A DNA stretch of 8,446 nt from Burkholderiales bacterium (GTDB lineage Bacteria; Pseudomonadota; Gammaproteobacteria; Burkholderiales; Burkholderiaceae_C), in assembly GCA_947453585.1 (NCBI GenBank), contig CANGHQ010000057.1, forward strand, positions 1-8,446. The letters run 5' to 3'. Positions 5,170-8,446 of this stretch are shown here, piece after piece (the first letter of the stretch is position 1; every line of letters begins with the position of its first letter). The position numbers were made by a program, and so were the translations under genes. The notes beneath the pieces were generated by a model. The model was not told where the DNA came from, searched no databases, and worked only from the letters and a program-made list of their open reading frames with translations.

Positions 5170-5981
5170 ACCGCGCGCTCCGGTCCAAAGTCTTGTTCCA
5201 CGCTGACACTGGGGTAGTGAAAGCGCACCGGGCCGTCAGCCAGGGCGTGCACATACTGGTAGACCAGCGGGTCGGTGCTGTGGCGCACCTCGTCGGGCGT
5301 GCCCTGGGTGGCGACCTTGCCGTTGGCCAAAATGATCACGTGGTCGGCAATGGCAAAGGTTTGCTCCAGCTCGTGCGAGACAAAAATGCTGGTCAGGCCC
5401 ATGGAATCGTTGAGCTGGCGAATCAGGTGGGCGGCGGTGCCCAAGGAAATCGGGTCCAGGCCCGAGAAAGGCTCGTCGTACATCACCAGTTCTGGGTCTA
5501 GTGCAATGGCGCGTGCCAGCGCAATGCGCCGGGCCATGCCGCCCGAGACTTCGCTGGGCATGAGGTCGCGCGCGCCGCGCAGGCCCACGGCGTTGAGTTT
5601 CATCAGCACGATGTCGCGGATCAGGTCTTCGGACAGGTCGGTGTGTTCGCGCAGCGGAAAGGCCACGTTCTCATAGACCGACAGGTCGGCAAACAGCGCG
5701 CCAAACTGGAACAGCATGCCCATGCGGCGGCGCGCGGCGTAGAGCGCTTGCTGGTGCATGGGCGTGATGTCTTGGCCGTCAAACAGCAAGGTGCCAGACT
5801 GGGCGCGGTTTTGGCCACCGATCAGGCGCAGGATGGTGGTCTTGCCGCCACCCGAGGCGCCCATCAGCGCCGTGACCTTGCCGCGCGGCACTTGCAGCGA
5901 GACGTCGTCGAGGATGACCCGCTCCCCATAACCAAAGGTCAGGTGATTGAGTTCGACGAGGGCATGGGAAAAGGTTTGCAT
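5166..5981 (-). CDS. mlaF: MlaF, ATPase of the Mla phospholipid ABC transporter
   Basis: The 271-residue ATPase that drives lipid transport through MlaE. Walker A is GASGGGKT (41-48), the Q-loop glutamine is Gln92 in LFQFGALF, the signature is VSGGM (145-149) followed by ARRIALARA, Walker B is LVMYDE (165-170), and the switch histidine is His203 in VSHEL. The C-terminal ALADGPVRFHYP is the MlaF-specific tail (E. coli has a similar ADGPVPF segment), which in the E. coli complex reaches across the dimer and contacts MlaB. I chose the ATG at 5981-5979. The frame is open to a TTG at 6005, but that codon would lie on the edge of the TATGAT candidate promoter box. No clear Shine-Dalgarno precedes the ATG. 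It is the first gene of the mla run and overlaps mlaE by four bases. Confidence 0.94.
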   Translation of the reverse strand: MQTFSHALVELNHLTFGYGERVILDDVSLQVPRGKVTALMGASGGGKTTILRLIGGQNRAQSGTLLFDGQDITPMHQQALYAARRRMGMLFQFGALFADLSVYENVAFPLREHTDLSEDLIRDIVLMKLNAVGLRGARDLMPSEVSGGMARRIALARAIALDPELVMYDEPFSGLDPISLGTAAHLIRQLNDSMGLTSIFVSHELEQTFAIADHVIILANGKVATQGTPDEVRHSTDPLVYQYVHALADGPVRFHYPSVSVEQDFGPERAV

Positions 5982-6004
5982 GTTGACAAGTAAATTCAGG
6001 CCCA

Positions 6005-6010
6005 ATCATA
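6005..6010 (-). promoter_or_regulatory. Candidate -10 box of the mla operon
   Basis: On the minus strand TATGAT, one mismatch from TATAAT, lies 23 bases before the mlaF ATG in the 119-bp gltD-mlaF gap. A start about 7 bases downstream would give a leader of roughly 17 bases. The expected -35 position holds a GC-rich sequence without a good TTGACA match, so an activator or another sigma factor may be needed. This is inferred from sequence alone. Confidence 0.4.
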
Positions 6011-6022
6011 CGGGATTACCCG
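6011..6022. promoter_or_regulatory. Small palindrome abutting the mlaF -10 box
   Basis: CGGG-ATTA-CCCG is a perfect 4-bp inverted repeat with a 4-bp centre, lying directly upstream of the TATGAT box and so within the promoter spacer. It could be an operator half-site pair, but a 4+4 match occurs by chance often in GC-rich DNA. Confidence 0.25.
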
Positions 6023-6048
6023 AATTCCCCGGCCGCTGCTGCGCACGG

Positions 6049-6070
6049 TTTACCGCAGATTTACTGCTGC
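6049..6070. repeat. Imperfect 11-bp direct repeat upstream of mlaF
   Basis: TTTACCGCAGA (6049-6059) is followed immediately by TTTACTGCTGC (6060-6070), with 8 of 11 positions identical. The 11-bp spacing is about one helical turn, so both copies face the same side of DNA, which suits an activator site about 40-60 bp upstream of the candidate -10 box. No known regulator motif is recognised. Confidence 0.35.
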
Positions 6071-6100
6071 AAGACCGCGCTCCACAGTAGTTTTACGCGA

Positions 6101-7567
6101 TTAACGCGGCAAATCGCTGCTTCCCATCAAGAAAGTGTCCACCGCGCGCGCGGCCTGGCGGCCCTCGCGAATCGCCCACACCACCAGTGACTGGCCGCGG
6201 CGCATGTCGCCTGCGGCAAACACTTTTTTGACGTTGGTGGCGTAACCGCCGCGCTCGTCGGTGCTGGCTTTGGCGTTGGCGCGGGCATCTTTTTCCACGC
6301 CAAACGCGTCCAGCACGGTGGCCACCGGGTTGACAAAACCCATGGCCAGCAAAACCAGATCGGCTTGGTGGTGCTTTTCGGTGCCTGCAATTTCAACCAG
6401 TTTGCCGTCCTTGAACTCGACGTGCACCGTGATCAGGCCGGTGACTTTGCCGTTGTCGCCGGTAAAGGCCTTGGTGGACACGGCAAATTCGCGCACGCAG
6501 CCTTCTTCGTGGCTGGAGCTGGTACGCAGCTTGAGCGGCCAGTAGGGCCAGGTCATGGGGCGGTTTTCTTCTTCGGGGGGCTGGGGCATCACCTCGAACT
6601 GGGTGACGCTGGCCGCGCCGTGGCGGTTGCTGGTGCCCACGCAGTCGCTGCCGGTGTCGCCGCCGCCGATCACGATGACGTGCTTGCCGTCGGCGCGCAA
6701 CTGGCCCTTAAGCTTGTCGCCCGCGTTAACCTTGTTTTGCTGGGGCAAAAATTCCATGGCGAAGTGGATGCCTTCAAGCTCGCGGCCGGGCACCGGCAAA
6801 TCGCGTGACTGCTCGGAGCCGCCGGTCAGCAGCACCGCGTCAAAGTCGGCCTGCAGTTGGGCTGCAGAAATGGTTTCTTTGGCCCAATTGGTCACTTTGG
6901 TGCCCTTGGGCATCTCGCCCACCAGCACACTGGTGCGGATGGTGACGCCTTCGGCCTGGAGCTGCGCGGCGCGCCGGTCGATGTGCGACTTTTCCATCTT
7001 GAAGTCGGGAATGCCGTAGCGCAACAGGCCGCCAATGCGGTCGTTTTTCTCAAACAAGGTCACGTCGTGGCCCACGCGCGCGAGTTGCTGGGCGGCGGCC
7101 ATGCCCGCCGGGCCAGAGCCGACCACGGCGATTTTTTTGCCCGTCTTGGCCTTGGGCAGCTGGGGTGTGACCCAGCCCTCGCTCCAAGCGCGGTCGATGA
7201 TGGCGTGCTCGATGGACTTGATGCCCACCGCGTCGTCGTTGACATTGAGCGTGCACGCCGCCTCGCAAGGCGCCGGGCAGATGCGACCGGTGAACTCGGG
7301 GAAGTTGTTGGTGCTGTGCAAAACGTCAATCGCGTTTTTCCAGTCGCCCTGGAACACCAGCTCGTTGTAATCGGGAATGATGTTGTTGACCGGGCAGCCG
7401 TTGTTGCAAAACGGCGTGCCGCAGTCCATGCAGCGCGCGCTTTGCACTTTGGCGTGCGCGTCGTCCAGGCCGATGACGAATTCTTTGTAGTTTTTCAGGC
7501 GCTCAGGCACGGGCTTGTAGCCCTCCTCAACGCGTTCAAACTCCATGAAACCGGTGATTTTTCCCAT
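6101..7567 (-). CDS. gltD: Glutamate synthase [NADPH] small subunit
   Basis: A 488-residue GltD (E. coli about 472) that takes electrons from NADPH through FAD and passes them to GltB, allowing synthesis of two glutamates from glutamine and 2-oxoglutarate. N-terminal cysteines at 46, 49, 54 and 58 (CMDCGTPFC then GCP) and at 97, 101 and 105 (CPAPCEAAC) are the ligands of the two 4Fe-4S clusters shared by the GltD/DPD family. The FAD-binding GSGPAG motif is at 150-155, with LFEK ending the first beta-alpha-beta unit. The NADPH-binding GGGDTGSDC motif is at 301-309, and the C-terminal FAD site reads FAAGDMRRGQSLVVWAIREG. The start ATG has CAAGGA eight bases upstream. It follows gltB after 33 bp, the usual gltBD order. 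The stop is TAA, with no U-tailed hairpin after it. Confidence 0.97.
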   Translation of the reverse strand: MGKITGFMEFERVEEGYKPVPERLKNYKEFVIGLDDAHAKVQSARCMDCGTPFCNNGCPVNNIIPDYNELVFQGDWKNAIDVLHSTNNFPEFTGRICPAPCEAACTLNVNDDAVGIKSIEHAIIDRAWSEGWVTPQLPKAKTGKKIAVVGSGPAGMAAAQQLARVGHDVTLFEKNDRIGGLLRYGIPDFKMEKSHIDRRAAQLQAEGVTIRTSVLVGEMPKGTKVTNWAKETISAAQLQADFDAVLLTGGSEQSRDLPVPGRELEGIHFAMEFLPQQNKVNAGDKLKGQLRADGKHVIVIGGGDTGSDCVGTSNRHGAASVTQFEVMPQPPEEENRPMTWPYWPLKLRTSSSHEEGCVREFAVSTKAFTGDNGKVTGLITVHVEFKDGKLVEIAGTEKHHQADLVLLAMGFVNPVATVLDAFGVEKDARANAKASTDERGGYATNVKKVFAAGDMRRGQSLVVWAIREGRQAARAVDTFLMGSSDLPR

Positions 7568-7575
7568 GATGGTTT

Positions 7576-7581
7576 TCCTTG
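7576..7581 (-). promoter_or_regulatory. Ribosome-binding site of gltD
   Basis: CAAGGA on the minus strand lies eight bases before the gltD ATG at 7567 and is among the clearest Shine-Dalgarno matches in the window. It fixes the gltD start within the 33-bp gltB-gltD gap. Confidence 0.7.
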
Positions 7582-7600
7582 AACGGTGGTGAACGCGCGC

Positions 7601-8446
7601 TCAGTGCGCAGCGGGGGCCAGGGTTTTGGCGGCGATGGCCTGCTTTTTGGCGTAAATCTCGGCCAGGGCGCGCTTGTATTCGGTGGGGAATACCTTGACG
7701 AACTTGGCGCGCGCCGTGTCCCAGTGGTCCAGCAGTTCGCGTGCGCGCTTGCTGCCGGTCCAGCGGTTGTGGTCTTCGAGCAGCTTTTTGAGCTGCGCCT
7801 CGTCGGTCTCGCCGCGGTGCCAGACAGCTTTGTCGATTTGCGCCGTTTGGTCCTTGGCGGTCAGGACTTTCTCCAGGCTCACCATGCTGGTGTTGCAGCG
7901 GCTGGCGAACTGGCCGTCTTCGTCATACACATAGGCCACGCCGCCGCTCATGCCGGCCGCAATGTTGCGCCCGGTCAAGCCCTGCACGGCCACGGTGCCG
8001 CCGGTCATGTATTCGCAGCCATGGTCGCCCGTGCCTTCGATGACTGCCGTGGCGCCTGAAAGACGCACCGCAAAACGCTCGCCGCCCACGCCGCTGAAAA
8101 ACGCCTCGCCGGTGGTGGCGCCGTACATCACCGTGTTGCCCACGATGGTGTTGCGCACCGCTTCGCCACGGAAGTCAATGCTCGGACGCACCACCACCCG
8201 ACCGCCGGAGAGGCCCTTGCCGGTGTAGTCGTTGGCGTCGCCAATCAAATACAAGGTAATGCCCTTGCACAAAAACGCGCCGAAGGACTGGCCTCCAGTG
8301 CCTTCCAACTGGATGCGGATGGAGTCGTCCGGCAGGCCTTCGGGGTGCACCTTGGTCACCGCGCCCGAGAGCATGGCGCCCACCGAGCGGTTGACGTTGC
8401 GCGTCATTTCCATGAACTGCACGCGTTCGCCCTTGTCGATAGCGGC
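7601..8446 (-). CDS. gltB: Glutamate synthase [NADPH] large subunit, C-terminal part
   Basis: The last 281 residues of GltB. The frame is open to the right window edge, so the N-terminal glutaminase, central and FMN-binding synthase domains lie outside. What remains is the GXGXG (right-handed beta-helix) domain: repeated turns such as GKGLSGGRVVVRP, GNTVMYGATTGEAFFSG, GCEYMTGGTVAV and GRNIAAGMSGGVAYVYDE are its hallmark. A Lys/Arg-rich C-terminal helical tail follows and ends in LAPAAH. This domain has a structural role linking the glutaminase and synthase sites of the alpha subunit. The upstream residues IDKGERVQFMEMTRNVNRSVG match the usual GltB junction into the GXGXG domain. The stop TGA is 33 bp before gltD, in the standard operon order. 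No frameshift or truncation is visible within the part shown. Confidence 0.96.
   Translation of the reverse strand, partial: AAIDKGERVQFMEMTRNVNRSVGAMLSGAVTKVHPEGLPDDSIRIQLEGTGGQSFGAFLCKGITLYLIGDANDYTGKGLSGGRVVVRPSIDFRGEAVRNTIVGNTVMYGATTGEAFFSGVGGERFAVRLSGATAVIEGTGDHGCEYMTGGTVAVQGLTGRNIAAGMSGGVAYVYDEDGQFASRCNTSMVSLEKVLTAKDQTAQIDKAVWHRGETDEAQLKKLLEDHNRWTGSKRARELLDHWDTARAKFVKVFPTEYKRALAEIYAKKQAIAAKTLAPAAH

Noticed and set aside
5982..6005. Extended mlaF start at TTG 6005.
   Set aside because: A rare start codon that would sit at the edge of the candidate -10 box. The ATG at 5981 gives the normal MlaF N terminus.
6096..6108. Hairpin at the gltD stop as a Rho-independent terminator.
   Set aside because: The stem is only four base pairs and the downstream minus-strand sequence is TAAAACT rather than a U-run.

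Overview
The window looks like a chromosomal segment of a beta-proteobacterium of the order Burkholderiales, probably a Comamonadaceae member (Rhodoferax, Polaromonas or Acidovorax type). The grounds are the high GC content, the gene order gltB-gltD-mla-ibaG, mlaA lying inside the mla operon, and a GC-rich intergenic repeat that I recall from Comamonadaceae genomes. The genus is an inference. I see no phage, insertion sequence, CRISPR, tRNA or rRNA.

All eleven genes lie on the minus strand, so transcription runs from high to low coordinates. From the right edge: the C-terminal part of gltB (glutamate synthase large subunit, cut by the window) and complete gltD (small subunit). After a 119-bp gap with a candidate promoter comes the phospholipid-trafficking set mlaF, mlaE, mlaD, mlaA, mlaC and mlaB. 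A second ABC transporter follows (YadG-like ATPase and YadH-like ABC-2 permease), and then ibaG (BolA family), which runs to the left edge. Gaps between genes never exceed about 120 bp.

MlaF (ATPase), MlaE (permease), MlaD (MCE ring) and MlaB (STAS subunit) form the inner-membrane complex. MlaC is the periplasmic lipid carrier and MlaA the outer-membrane component, so the whole pathway that maintains outer-membrane lipid asymmetry is encoded in one run. In E. coli mlaA is elsewhere and ibaG directly follows mlaB. Here a two-gene ABC-2 transporter of unknown substrate is inserted at that junction. gltBD upstream is ordinary nitrogen assimilation, and no convincing terminator separates it from mla.

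I found no clearly undescribed system. The points most worth a second look are the ABC-2 pair inside the mla-ibaG cluster, the interspersed repeat that supplies the ATPase stop codon and sits at the permease ribosome-binding region, the candidate near-leaderless promoter of the ATPase gene, a CxxC motif in IbaG, and small repeats in mlaB and upstream of mlaF.
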